From: Opisthorchis felineus
Taxonomy: Eukaryota; Platyhelminthes; Trematoda; Opisthorchiida; Opisthorchiidae
Direction: 5' to 3'
DNA length: 64,000 nucleotides
Assembly (NCBI GenBank): GCA_004794785.1
Contig: SJOL01008406.1
Location: forward strand, 1,142,213-1,206,212
Of this stretch, positions 45,578 through 56,929 are shown piece by piece. The translations under genes and the position numbers were made by a program. The notes under the pieces are model-generated. The model saw only the letters and a list, made by a program, of their open reading frames with translations, made no database searches and was not told the DNA's origin. Numbering within the stretch: the stretch's first letter is position 1; each line of letters opens with the position of its first letter.

Positions 45578-45904
45578 ATGAGGCATCAGATGAGACAACG
45601 CACGGCAAACGAACACCAAGAGAGTTTCCAAGGCCTTTCAAGATTTCGATGTTGTACTCGGAAATATGCTTGTATTCAGTTAGACCATTTATTCGATTTC
45701 GGACGGGTAATATCAGAGTTTCTAGCTTGTAATGACCCAGTTGAGAGGGTTTGGCGTTCACTATCCGCTTTCCTCAAGTCTTACTATCTCAGTGAAGAAC
45801 ATTCAACAACAGTGAATATTTGGAGTGAAGAAACAGAACATTTCGTCACACGTTCACACAACCTGTTTGAAACAACCGCATGCGACCAAAGTTTGGTTAA
45901 CTAG
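45578..45904 (+). CDS. Possible coding region between the two plus-strand exon groups
   Basis: A frame of 108 codons: RFRCCTRKYACIQLDHLFDF, GRVISEFLACNDPVERVWRS, LSAFLKSYYLSEEHSTTVNI, WSEETEHFVTRSHNLFETTA. The residue mix is protein-like, but the borders lack clear splice sites and the 5' half is also open on the minus strand (45549-45761). A canonical-looking short intron (GTTTGGCG...CTATCTCAG, 44 nt) inside would put a stop in frame, so I read through it. Confidence 0.3.
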   Translation: MRHQMRQRTANEHQESFQGLSRFRCCTRKYACIQLDHLFDFGRVISEFLACNDPVERVWRSLSAFLKSYYLSEEHSTTVNIWSEETEHFVTRSHNLFETTACDQSLVN

Positions 45905-47674
45905 ATGCAGGCAACAAGTGATACGGCACATATTTGTCAGACTCTTGACGGAAGCACCTGCATCGCGGTAATATTCTGATATTACCTGAAGTTCTCTCCT
46001 CTAGGATGGATACTGTGCAAAGATGCAGCTTGCCAAACTTCATTCACTCAAGCTCGTAGGATCTGACCGAAAGTAATAGACCTCGGCTGATTCTGTGGAC
46101 GTTCATGGCTTTCAGAGAGCATTTTTCTCTATGGTGTTTGAAATACATTTTTCTGCCTAGCAAATGATAGCGTTGTGAGATGACATGAGAGATTTTTGGA
46201 AAGGACTGTTGCCAGTAATTTCACCTGTATCAACAGCGAACTCATTCACCATTTGAAAGTCAAGGAGGGAACCGAATGTAGCTGTTACATTCTATTCTGA
46301 AATGTCATAACTATATTTCTGAGAGAATTCATTAGTCATTCAGCGCACCAATGATAAGTATTCAGCGCGTGATATTGATGAGGGTGAAGTTAGTTCGCAT
46401 CTAAGAACACCACACTGAGAACAAGGCACTCCATTTCAGATGCTACGGTCTCACAGCTGTTTCAAAGACCGTTAATTGGTGCGCGAAACCAACCGGTTCA
46501 AATGGACACAATAAAATCAGATTCATTGGTTTCCTCACAGAAGCTTTTTGCCCCAAGAGATACCCTTCTTTTTCTGAAGCAAGTTACTGTGTATCTTCCC
46601 TATTCACAGCCCCAAAACCCATACATGCACCCATAGAAAATACATGCACTTTGCATTTGACTTCACAGTCAAGCAGATGTGAAAATTTTTCCCCAAGTGC
46701 ACCGCCGTGATACGGTCAAGGTGCCATTGAGGCCAGTGCTGAACACTAGTCATTCACATAAAATATAGTGTAGTACAATCAGCCTGACCCATCTTCACCA
46801 AAAGCGGCCTAGTCTAGTCATTAAGTTGTGTCCTTCTCAGGCTTCGTTTTTCTGCACGAAACTGATTCACTCAGCCTTGTTGTTTTTAAGACTGTTGATT
46901 TTTTCAGTCGTTTAAATGACGTAGGTCGGTATTCATACATGCGGGAAATGCATGTTATCGATGAAAATTCACCGCCTTGGAATAATTTGGAAATTTATCG
47001 ATCGTAGACGTAGATCGATTCCCAATCAGCATGTGCTAATCGGATCAGTGAGGACACGACTGATTCAGTAATCTCATAGAATTACACAAAGAAGACAGTA
47101 AAACGGCCATGTTCCGGATTTGAACCACACTAATATAAATGAGACATCAAAGAGCTAATTATAGGCTCGACTTATCAACGATGAAGCTAAGCATGTCGAT
47201 GAATAAAACGTATTCATATACTGAATAAAGTAAGCATTACCACATCAAATACGACAACCGTTGAGAGAATTGTCAATGGCGTGCAAGTAGCTCCACGATC
47301 GAAATACTACGTCATAAATGCGAATCGAATGGGAAGGACAGAACCGTGTCACGGACTCGACTGCAAAATTCTATGTTCTGTTCACAAAAAGAGAGGTAAA
47401 GCTCCTCAAATTTTAATGGGCTCATTCAAGTAGTCGTCAGAAGTGCGAACGAACTAACTTAACGAATGTAACCTCTGGTTCAGAAATCCATGACGTGTTG
47501 AGGATTAAAACACCGCCCGTCGCAAAATCACTTTATGACCAATGAACGCAGGTGAAAAATAAGAGTTTGTGTCATTTTCTCAGATTATTTGTCAGTGTTT
47601 TTTAGATAGAGGACACAGAAAGGTAAGTTGTCTCCATGAAGCTGATATCGTAGACTAGGATATTAGGGCATTAG
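45905..47674. other. No supportable gene
   Basis: No long frames, no recognised repeat. It would be a long intron if the plus-strand exons on both sides belong to one gene. Confidence 0.4.
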
Positions 47675-47842
47675 ATGACGGCTAAGCCACAATCGTTGCG
47701 AACTCGACGGTGGGAGTTTCACGGAAGAAAGTGTGAAATCAACTTAAGACGCCTACTGCTAATCACCTATTTGTTTTACTTGACTTTCACCGAATTCATC
47801 AAAAAGTCTGCTCAGCTCAGTCCGCATAACGCAAACAAGAAG
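47675..47842 (+). CDS. Plus-strand gene, exon 1 of the chain (56 codons)
   Basis: Opens at ATG 47675, directly after an in-frame TAG that could equally be a splice acceptor (GGGCATTAG). It reads MTAKPQSLRTRRWEFHGRKC, then a hydrophobic run NLRRLLLITYLFYLTFTEF, then KKSAQLSPHNANKK, and leaves in phase 0 at AACAAGAAG|GTCACT. The hydrophobic run could be a signal anchor. The donor is only fair; GATG|GTTCGT further on is an alternative but is out of phase with the next exon. Family not recognised. Confidence 0.4.
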
Positions 47843-47936
47843 GTCACTAAAATGGACATAGATGGTTCGTGATTTTGTGAAACTTCTTTTCTAACCAACC
47901 GCTTCGTGAGAAAGCTTTTTTCCTTCAAAATTCCAG

Positions 47937-48141
47937 CTTCTGCAGAAGTGCGCATCTCAACGGCCGAACGTGGTTCATCTGTTCGGTCGTATTATTGACT
48001 GGAGAGTCTTATTCACTCCACCTACACCTACCGACCAGCTAGGATATCCGCTCTCATCAAACAGATCTAGCCCTACATGCCTAATACGCGTATGGTTTCC
48101 TCAGAACATCATAAAACCGGCCTTCGTCCCTCAAAAATCAG
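47937..48141 (+). CDS. Plus-strand gene, exon 2 of the chain (68 codons)
   Basis: Two acceptors in the same phase are possible: TTCAAAATTCCAG (exon from 47937) or CTTCTGCAG (from 47946). The exon reads (LLQ)KCASQRPNVVHLFGRII, DWRVLFTPPTPTDQLGYPLS, SNRSSPTCLIRVWFPQNIIK, PAFVPQKS and ends AAATCAG|GTGATTT in phase 1. It is followed by a 38-nt intron (48142-48179), and the reading frame continues exactly into the next exon. That length and the in-phase join are the best evidence for splicing here. Confidence 0.55.
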
Positions 48142-48179
48142 GTGATTTAATTGCAACATTCCCTTCTTGAATTAAGCAG

Positions 48180-48362
48180 TCACGTTTCTAAACAACATTA
48201 TGCGACCAGCACCAAACTATGAGCCATATCAGCTACCGAAAAGTTCCGCTGTCTGGGATTCGTTTACCATATTTGACAAATGCAGCCTTAGATTCCCCTT
48301 AACGATGTATCAAAATATGTTTGCGTCAAACTCATTTGTATCATGTGTGGCGCGCCTTGAAG
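48180..48362 (+). CDS. Plus-strand gene, exon 3 of the chain (60 codons)
   Basis: Acceptor TCTTGAATTAAGCAG, donor CGCCTTGAAG|GTTACT, 183 nt, phase 1 in and out. Reads TFLNNIMRPAPNYEPYQLPK, SSAVWDSFTIFDKCSLRFPL, TMYQNMFASNSFVSCVARLE. If unspliced the frame ends at a stop at 48410-48412. No family is recognised; the proline/tyrosine-rich part followed by an aromatic, cysteine-containing part suggests an extracellular or membrane-associated region. Confidence 0.55.
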
Positions 48363-48510
48363 GTTACTTTAAAACTGCGTCGCTCGCAAAAACAAAACAG
48401 AATATGAATTAAAACGGATCGTTGCTGTCATCATGTGCTGAGTCGATTAGTCGTACAATGGACATTGTCGGCACAGCTGGCATGTAAACAGACCTTCGTG
48501 GTTGTTTCAG

Positions 48511-48584
48511 AGCTGGAACAGCAGGAGAACGTCCTGGAACGCTTTCAGGTTTCACCGACAAATTGGGGGTTACCGAGCTTCTCA
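48511..48584 (+). CDS. Plus-strand gene, exon 4 of the chain (24 codons)
   Basis: Acceptor CTTCGTGGTTGTTTCAG, donor CTTCTCA|GTAAAGC, 74 nt, phase 1 in and phase 0 out: LEQQENVLERFQVSPTNWGL, PSFS. An internal donor-like CAG|GTTTCA would lead to an immediate stop after the next acceptor, so the longer form is preferred. Confidence 0.5.
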
Positions 48585-48638
48585 GTAAAGCTGATTAGAA
48601 TTTGAAATCACTTATCATGTACCCTATTTTCCACCTAG

Positions 48639-48706
48639 AGTGACAGATTCGGAACTAATTTTGAACACAGTTTTTTTCCAGAGAATGGCACGGCAGTTGA
48701 GCTCGG
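48639..48706 (+). CDS. Plus-strand gene, exon 5 of the chain (22 codons)
   Basis: Acceptor ACCCTATTTTCCACCTAG, donor GAGCTCGG|GTGAGTT (strong), 68 nt, phase 0 in and phase 2 out: SDRFGTNFEHSFFPENGTAV, EL. An NGT glycosylation sequon is present. A second good acceptor lies inside (GTTTTTTTCCAG at about 48680) and could give a shorter form. The preceding intron is 54 nt. Confidence 0.5.
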
Positions 48707-48756
48707 GTGAGTTCATCTCTGAGGAGAGTAACGCGTATAGTGTTGCATTTATCTAG

Positions 48757-48816
48757 AGGTATTACCGTATCAGGGTGTTTTGTTAACGGAACAATTGTAA
48801 ACTGCAGTGGAAAGTG
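48757..48816 (+). CDS. Plus-strand gene, exon 6 of the chain (about 20 codons)
   Basis: Acceptor GTTGCATTTATCTAG, phase 2 in: GITVSGCFVNGTIVNCSGK, leaving in phase 2 at AAAGTG|GTTATC or, in the same phase, at TTCAGTG|GTTTCA (48837). Two cysteines and two sequons (NGT, NCS) suggest an extracellular loop or domain. Confidence 0.45.
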
Positions 48817-48892
48817 GTTATCTTCATCATTTCAGTGGTTTCAATGCTGAACAGACCTATGCGGAACTGATATCCACCAAACTGATATCTAG

Positions 48893-48972
48893 GAGCAGAC
48901 TGTCATCACAACCGAGAAGATTTTGCGGTCTCTTTGAAAGAAATGGTCATGTTATTTCAACATTCGATATAG
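48893..48972 (+). CDS. Plus-strand gene, exon 7 of the chain (26 codons)
   Basis: Acceptor CCAAACTGATATCTAG, donor GATATAG|GTTGACAG, 80 nt, phase 2 in and phase 1 out: SRLSSQPRRFCGLFERNGHV, ISTFDI. A likely further exon begins at 48993 after CCCACCCGAAAAG (AVLRGLTFECV in phase), and a C-terminal piece after CCATTTGCCTAG (LQVRIKMITS, stop near 49108) would finish the gene. Those last two steps are weaker. Confidence 0.45.
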
Positions 48973-49109
48973 GTTGACAGATCTCTCTATTCCCACCCGA
49001 AAAGCTGCTGTACTACGAGGACTCACATTCGAGTGTGTTAAGTCGTGATTTCTTGAGATCCACCCCATTTGCCTAGTCTGCAGGTTCGCATTAAAATGAT
49101 CACTTCATA

Positions 49110-52100
49110 GCTTTTGATCTAAATTCTTGTTTTATTAATCATTAGGAAATACTGCGACATTTCTCCTTAATTTCTGGCAGAACCCTGTGTATATATGCCC
49201 CACTGCTTAATGGTGGCTTCGGTTTGTGAGAAACACATCCTACTACAGCCAAATGCGGTGAAATGTGACCACAAGGTTTATCATTTTCCCTCCCTCCCTA
49301 AACACATAAATCTTCTGACAATCAAATATCGGTGAATCCAGATGGTGATTCAATCGCCGTCTCTAGTTTGCGAGACTACCTGGGTCTAGCGTCCTGACAA
49401 CAGAGTGCAAGCTAGATCTCGGCTACCGCATCAGGCTGTTGGGTTCTGAGGCAACTGTGTGAAAAGGTGCGTATGGCTTGAAAAAACATCACCGATTAGC
49501 GACGGTAGTTCGCTGACATGGATGCGTCAGGCTGCTTCAGGTGAATAGGCAAGCTGTAGACCCTTACTCAACATAGTTGGGAACATCTGTCGGGGTGTTC
49601 TAATTCAGTAAGTTGGTGTGAAGCACTCTACTCACATCCATTTCCCGTGGGGTGCATTTCCGAATTCTCTGGACCTGCAAGTTTGTAGCTTTTGCCGGAC
49701 TCCTCATGAAAAGCTTTTCATGTGCAACCAAACGGAGATGATACACACAAATTTTATTGTTCAATATGCACTACCGCCACCAGTCATATGCACCAGATAT
49801 AACGAAGCCCACTGTTGATCTGTTTTAATGAAAAGCACAAGTGTACTGTAAATTCTGTAGACAACCTGAATAATCGAAACGCTTTTTAGGCAGTGCAATG
49901 TTGACCTGTGGGCATTTTACTGTAGCAAATGGTTAAGTATGTTCTAAGTGTGTTTTGTGGTTTACCATTGTCAGGAGAGACTTTCGGTGATAGCAGTGAC
50001 ACAAAAGTTGTACCACGGTTTCAATTACAGTTAAAAAAGTCGTTCTATGACGTACAGTAATTCCCCAAGAGAGAATCCTGAGGGGAGACCACTCCCCAAA
50101 TGAGAGTACGTGAAGCAATCCCCCACTAGAGTTCCTATCTCACAGGAGGCCACTCTCACCAAAGTTAACGATTTTTTTCCCCAAGGAACTACAAGAAAAT
50201 GGCATGTGCACATTGGAAGACACCATGTTTCAAGGGTTTCATGGAATTTTCGTTCGACATAGGTTTTGAACACAAGCTAACGCACTACTGTCATCTAACC
50301 TGCCTAAGACAGTTCAAATAACTGGACAAACTTAAAATCTACAATTCTGACGTTACTAATTGTTGCAAGGGACAACATCAAGGATGCTCTGTTGGTTGCT
50401 AGTGATGTTCATTCGGCTGGTGGATTTGAAAATTAGTAATCGGGTTACAGCTGATTATCGTGGAATTTTTGTGCACCGCATGGTGGTTTTATTGGAAGGT
50501 GTCTTGTACGCTAGTAAAGACACGATCACCATCGACAGCCATAAACCATCAGTAAATACTGGCGCTTAACTGTCAGGAGATAGTGACAATGAAGATGAAG
50601 TGTGGCGACCCAGTGGAAAAAACCTAGTGTCAAGACCAACGTATCCGTGGTTTCTAACGGCACTGGAACAAGCACATCTGAGTATTATATCGGAGTAGGA
50701 AGCCATCAGCTGGATTGTCGTAGCATCGTTTTTCGAACCCTACCTGGTAGGTTGCAGCCTGATCAGCCAGAGGATAGTTCGTTTTGACCCCAGATTACAA
50801 TTAGCCAGACATCAGGACTGCCGCAGTCTAGAGACATTCGGTCGGACGGGGCTACCCGAGGGCGGCCGCACGCGGAGAACCTGGTGTCGCTGTAACCACA
50901 TAGGCCATTTGGGAATAGCCAACAACCTGTTGTACCTGTTGAGAGCTGTTGAGTGGATTACGCTTCAAGCCGACTGGACCTTGACAGCCAACCGACCATG
51001 CTTGGTCAACCAAGTATGGCATATATTTTCATGTTTTTTAAAAACACGGAATACAACGATTCCTTTGGTAGATAGTGACTGGGGAACTTTAACTTGGTAA
51101 GCTTTGTTTCCTGCCTCAATGATTCCGATTTTTGCCAATAGCCGGCTCATGTTTCATTCGACCGTGGAACTACTGAGATCAGCTAGCTCCTTCAACACAA
51201 CGATCACACCCGTGATCAAAATTCCGGAGACAGAATACGAATTAGTAAGTTTTCACGTCAAGGTAGATTTCAGGTAGACCACATTTCCGCGAACAAAGTT
51301 TACTCAAAACAAATTCCGGAGAGGTGTTCAAAGCGTGTGCTGCAAAACATAAGCAACATGACATTGAAACTGCTCAAATCTAAGACTGGAACTGATTCTC
51401 AGGGGTTGAGTGTTTTAGGATGAGTTTTGGATGCTGCTGCGAAGTTGCAGGTTTCTGGCACTAGTCATTATGGATGGAGATCCAGATCAAAGGGTTTTAG
51501 AAACGAGCTCAACACAAGCGAGAAATTATAAAAGACGTTCACGGACGTCCACAGGGAACTCAAGTAGTTTGTTATGAAATGAGGATCGAAACTCAGGTTA
51601 AACACCATGGTTTTTTTGAATTTTGTGTTCACAACACCCGTGTGCCCAATTCGCCTATTTTCGTGAATCACATTGGAAGAAATAAGCACGACGGAAAGTC
51701 AGTGAGCCCCAAGAAGGGCTGTCCATGGCTTTTATCGACTTTAACTTATTGCTGATCCCCTAGAAACTGTTGATCACTTGAAGTGCAATAATAGTGAATC
51801 TATGTGCAATAACTCGGTGGCCAAAATGGTGTGGCGTCAGCTTCATCAGGTACACCCATTGAAATACCTTTTTCGAGCCATTAGTTGAACTGACTACACA
51901 TGAAACTGATGCTTCTTGGAGAGTTACCAAATCGGGGTAAGTCATGTCCTTTTGGTTTGTTGGTGGGTTGGCTGTTTGCCACTGCTGATTCAGTTGCTTT
52001 AATCAGCTTACTGATTACACGCAGCCTTCACTGTTGCGCAAATTGCCAGACCTTTCATTCCAGGTCAGTTCACGACACGACTTAGTTATGCCTTTTCCAA

Positions 52101-53030
52101 CACTTTTTGTTGCCAAGCCCTTCCGGCCCAAGGCTTGCGAGACCAGCACAACTCAAGGGTTCCTGCAGCTGTGGCCTCGACGGAGCGATCAGCAAATCAA
52201 CAGCGTAAAAACGGCAGTTGTTTGCGTTAATATCGTTCAACTAGGCAACGCCACTAACGCATCGCATGTTTCCTGTCCGATCGACGAGCAGTGGTGGACA
52301 GCGCTAAGATTTGTTTTCATTCCAGCCGTGGTAACCTCGATGCGCTAAGCCAAGCGCCTAGTGCACAACTTGGTCTGATCTTAGTGATTCAATGTGAAAC
52401 GTTCACCCATTTTCGCCGAAGCTCTCAGGTAACTGGTGTTGAGCAAGCACCCATCTCTAGCAGGAGAGTTCTACATCATTACAAAGTGTGGAGTGGGTGG
52501 GGTTGAGAATATGGTCCAAAACTCATAGCTGTGTTGTCCATCTCTAAGACACTCGGTGAACAGGTCGTTTTGAACCACTTCGAGCTGTTCAGAGATAGTT
52601 TTCCCAATTCTACTCACATTGCAAAACGCGAAATACAAAAAAGAAGAAACGTGTCATCTGTGGTTTCGAAAATCCAAACAGTCTGTTACCTAATACACGC
52701 AGCGGATTTTGTGGATGGGACTACTCGAAATTTTCGTGTTGATTGACGGCAACACAAACAGGACACCTTAATTTTTGTTTGAGTTCATCATGCAGCGAAA
52801 GTTTCTTTTTGTGAGTCGCCTTTTTCTCCATGACACCATACAAACAGTGTGCTTCAGTTATAGGTCGGTGAAACAAAAACCTTCTGAACATGCGCATTGT
52901 GGTTGAAAAACCACTCTGTGTTTCCGACATTCCTTTGTAATAAAATAACATTTGGTCATTTCAATAATCATGTAACAACTTACGTCATTTCATATTTATG
53001 GAATTTTACACAATATCCTCAACTTTTGCT
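49110..53030. other. Mostly unassigned; ambiguous frames and an old repeat
   Basis: A 25-bp hammerhead-repeat scrap (GTGAGCCCCAAGAAGGGC) lies at 51697-51722. Plus frames at 52034-52348 (VKTAVVCVNIVQLGNATNAS) and 52531-52746 (LGEQVVLNHFELFRDSFPNS) look partly protein-like and could be exons of the gene suggested at 53.0-53.2 kb, but I could not fix their borders. A minus frame at 52721-52951 competes. Confidence 0.35.
50540..50800 (+). repeat. Diverged dispersed repeat, copy 1 (related to 55.1-55.3 kb)
   Basis: ATACTGGCGCTTAACTGT near 50558 recurs at 55122, and CACATCTGAGTATTATATCG with AGTAGGAAGCCATCAGCTGG recurs, with changes, near 55236-55275 at the same distance. Order and spacing are conserved over about 180 bp. 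Identity unknown. Confidence 0.5.
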
Positions 53031-53037
53031 GACGAAG

Positions 53038-53196
53038 TTTCACACCGACTTTTTCAAACTTGCCTCCGGACTGGGAACGAAAAAACAGACCCAGTATGTG
53101 GGACTTTCATTCAACTTTTTAATACAACTGTTTTCGCCTTTCCACGTTTTTCCGATCGGAATTCATGCGTCAACTCAAGAAAAATTTGAATTGAAG
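53038..53196 (+). CDS. Candidate internal exon (53 codons), unknown protein
   Basis: Begins after CCTCAACTTTTGCTGACGAAG (phase 0) and ends GAATTGAAG|GTGAGAAGG, a strong donor in phase 0. Reads FHTDFFKLASGLGTKKQTQY, VGLSFNFLIQLFSPFHVFPI, GIHASTQEKFELK. The frame is open back to 52897, so the 5' border is uncertain. A hydrophobic centre flanked by charged ends is visible. Not recognised. Confidence 0.4.
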
Positions 53197-54063
53197 GTGA
53201 GAAGGATACCTTCCTATTCGACGTCCTAGCGTCACAATTAGCGATATTCTCTTTGGGCTTCACTATACTTACATCAGGCGACTCCTGAATGTTTTACAAA
53301 AAGATGATTTATAGAAGTTCTCGCGATCTTTAGACAATTTTTCCAACCTGATACACACACACTACTTCTGAAGAGAGCCGATACTCTAAGAGAGGTTAAA
53401 AAGACCTTTCACAGTGGTGCTGTCATTTTGAAGGATCTACTGTAGTGGGACATAAGGGCCTGCTGAATGGCTACGAGCGGTGAACATTGCCAAAACGCAC
53501 TTTTGGGATCATATTCGGCCAAGTTCGAATCCAAAATTTTGTTAGTAGTTTGCTAGGGTAATCATCTATGTAAAGTAAGTTCAGCTTACTTAGTTTCGCA
53601 TCAGCTTCTGGTGTCTTTAGCAGGCTGACTACTACTGAATAGTCGGAATTTTTCCTAGCTTTCTACGATCATCAGGTGGTTTATGATGACCATCAAGTGG
53701 TGTACTCGATGTTCTTACAGGTTGTGGTAACGCATGGAAATCACAAGGCAAGAGCGCGTGGAAGGGGACATGTGTAGGACAAAAGTGAGAGCTGTGGCAC
53801 GCAGCTAGGAAGGCGGGAAGTAGTACATTTGTCTCTGTCGTGGCCGTTCAAGCAACTAGTGATTCAGACTTGGCTGGTCGTCTCTCTATGGGCGTGATGT
53901 GAGCTGGACACATCGATTAATTGTATAGTACACAGAGTGGTCGGGTTACCAAATGGACAACACAAAATGACAGTAAATAAGTTCAGTTGCAGGAAACCCA
54001 AACCCATAAGTGAAAATTATAAAGTAAAAGTGGACGGTCTTGGAAAAGCTAATCACTACGCGC

Positions 54064-54125
54064 GACGCCCTGCTTGGGGCTCATCAGATGGATGCGGCAG
54101 GTTTCGATAGCCTGACATTTAGGTT
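54064..54125 (-). mobile_element. Hammerhead-repeat fragment (ribozyme 5' half)
   Basis: Minus strand: ATCCATCTGATGAGCCCCAA and GCAGGGC keep the CTGATGA core and stem II, but GAAA and stem III are replaced by unrelated sequence. Confidence 0.5.
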
Positions 54126-54633
54126 GACAGATCACCAGCGGTCACCAACCTTCCTCGTGCACAGCGCCTATTTGAGTGCAAGCGGTTTTGGCTTAATCTA
54201 CCGACTGTTACCAAACTTTTCCGAAAACGATGGTTTTGGCTTGGTTTAAAACGTATGTGAGGAAGGAAGCTGATTACTGGTGACAAGTGAGAGTTGTTCC
54301 TCAAGCAGAATCGAAGCAACTCTGAATAACTTACCATGGTATCTTTTTCGTGACATTTTGCTTCTTCAGAAAGAAAGAACTCGCCAAATGACCCAGATAA
54401 TCAGTGAGATGAAATGATCGTTTTCTTCAAAATATGTGTGTTGTAGAAATAAAGCGAACTATTATAGTAATAAGAGTCCTTCACACCACACCACGAACGA
54501 TGGACATGCTTTGGTGACTTATTGAGAGTAACGCGGTTCGGATATGTACAGCGTTACCTAAGACATGGAACATTGGCCAGACTTTTCACTTTTCACATAA
54601 TACTATCAATAATTATTCAGCGGTAACACCATG

Positions 54634-54795
54634 TAGGAGCCTAGCTTTCATGCAATCCGAAAGAACCACAGAGCTGTGATACTGCCAGGTTGCCCAGGCC
54701 TAGACAGGAGTAGTTGAGATGCCGGGGTTGGGTTAGAACCACGGACCTTTCGATCAACAAGTTCGTGCCTTGACCACTGAGCTATCTCACATAGC
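54634..54795 (-). mobile_element. tRNA-derived SINE, family 1, copy 3
   Basis: Minus strand: GAGATAGCTCAGTGGTCAAG (A-box), GGTTCTAACCCAACCCC (B-box with one change), then ATCTCAACTACTCCTGTCTA and GGCCTGGGCAACCTGGCAGT, ending near GAAAGCTAGGCTCC. Same order as copies 1 and 2. Confidence 0.75.
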
Positions 54796-55114
54796 CATTG
54801 GCGTTTGAAAAACAACAAAAATGAGCTTTACGAAGGTTCTGAAAAAATCTCAGGAACAATGCACTCACTTTTTGATGTTTCATTGTTGGATATTTCACGC
54901 AAACTTTTGAAGAATTTCACAACAATTCAGATTAGCGACACTAAGATGATGTCGTAATATTCTTAGGAAAATTAGCATGTCTTTCGATGTAATTCTGTGT
55001 ATAGGCCCACAATTACTCCCAATGCTTTCATTTTGCAACTGGGTCATCATTTTAACTGTAGACTCCATATTCCAACAAGAAGTTAACTTCACCGTCATCA
55101 CTGATGGCACTACA

Positions 55115-55300
55115 CCTCTGATACATACTGGCGCTTAACTGTTGTACCACCATGAAGGGGAAAACCTCTAGTAAGAGTGAAAGGAAGAACGAAGAGCAAA
55201 AACTAATTGCGAGGAAGTCCTTTAGACAGCATTAAAACACATCTAACACCATGTCAGAGTAAGCAGCCATCTGCAGGATTGACTCGAAATCATTTGTGAA
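55115..55300 (+). repeat. Diverged dispersed repeat, copy 2
   Basis: Partner of the block at 50540-50800, sharing ATACTGGCGCTTAACTGT and GAGTAAGCAGCCATCTGCAG. Between 55300 and 56390 I see only overlapping frames on both strands at 55671-56070 without splice evidence. Confidence 0.45.
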
Positions 55301-56394
55301 ACTCACTCGACACAAGCCCAGCGCACATCGACAGGTGAACTTTAGCTAGGCAGTCTGGCTAGGAACTACATATGATGGGCTAAATTGGATTCCATTGGAG
55401 TGGAGCAAACGAAGCGAACCCTATGGACAGAAACGGAGTTCCTACCTGGCTAGGAAATAGTTAACTGGAGTTTGAATGCATCACGGTGCCTTTTAGAAAA
55501 CTGGTTCCACCATCAGCAGTGGGAGCAGAACCACCGGTTTTCCAATTCTACAAGGCAGCTGGAGACTTTGTAGGTGTCTGGGTCGCGCACTGATTTCATC
55601 AACCGAGCCTATCATCAAAGCACACATGACATACAGTTATCATGCAAACATCAGCAGAAAAGCATTCGCTTCACTCAAAATTCACCGAACACTTTTTCGT
55701 AGATGCCACTGACACACAACGTACAACGAAACGATAATTCCTTTGGATGTGGTCTACTTTTTCCACTGACTTGAATAGTGATATTCGGTATAACGTTGTC
55801 TGCTTACAGCTGCCAAGAATCCAAATTGGGCTTAATTGCCTGCACCCACATTCTTCTCGGACCATGCACACGTCGGCCATTTTGAGACGTGCCATCTTTA
55901 CCATTTGGCATCATCATTTTCACATCATCAAAGCCCATCACTCCCTCGTTCTATTCCCTACATTCAGCTGCTCACATGCCATTTGCAAGTTGCACTTACG
56001 TAGTGGCATGGCTCATTCGACAGGTATGGTATTCGAGCGATTCATGTTCCAACTGATGCCTGCGCAGTAGCATCATGGGGTCAGTGTATACTGATCGTGC
56101 TCGAATAATTCGTTCCATGGAATTGATAATCGGCAAGTTAGTAGAATAGAAGCAACTCAATCACATGCCAAAATTTATTTATTTATGGAAAATAATAAAA
56201 GGGTGATTTAACGTCCTCAAGGATTACTATCATATGGAACTTTTAGGTTTTCTTATACCGAGGAAACTGGCTGACTATTTTAAGTTCATTTGATGAAGCG
56301 CACTCGTCCTCAGATTAAGTTGTGAACCGGGAACTCAACCCTCAAATCAACTCTCTCTTTTATGCTATTCCTCAGCGCGATCTGCTGCACAAAG

Positions 56395-56650
56395 TTCGCT
56401 TCGTGTTTCAGTTGGTACAATATTCGAGATATTGATGTACGTTTTCTCGACGTAACCAGCCACTACCAGTTTCGACCTTACTGGAACTCTTCATATAGAT
56501 CTAGTCCCCATATTTTACACTAATTTTGTGTTCCATTTGAACATCAAGTTTGCGCAGATGATCTCATTTGAAAATTGCACCAGTGTTAACGGCAGACTAA
56601 ATCCCAACTGAATCTCTCATTCGTACTATTCTTCGTAAGCAGCGTACGTC
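56395..56650 (-). mobile_element. Hammerhead-repeat, degraded copy
   Basis: TGTTTCAGTTGGTACAATAT, CGAGATATTGATGTACGTTT and TCTCGACGTAACC mark a unit start. Decayed tail/ribozyme traces (CCACTACCAGTTTCGACCTT) follow, then the body (GTTAACGGCAGACTAAATCC, CAACTGAATCTCTCATTCGT). The CTGATGA core is gone. Confidence 0.55.
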
Positions 56651-56929
56651 AAGAAATATTTTAAGGTCACAATTTTCCTTCTAAGCCACAAATTTCAATG
56701 CAAAACACGCCTTCTTACACGCAATGTATATACCGATTCAAGTTATTTATTTCTCCTTTGATTCTCCTATGTTGAATTCACCACATTTGAACCATAAAAC
56801 TCAGAACGTATGAGTGAACTTGAGCAAAGCTGATGGATTTAAGCGGCTCGAACAGTTAGAAAACCCTACTTAACAGCGTTCTTCACAACTGCCAATCAAC
56901 TGAACAAAATTTCATCACTAGGTTTGTGA

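Noticed and set aside
54040..54249. 69-codon plus-strand protein
   Set aside because: Its start overlaps a hammerhead-repeat fragment and the rest has no splice or family support.
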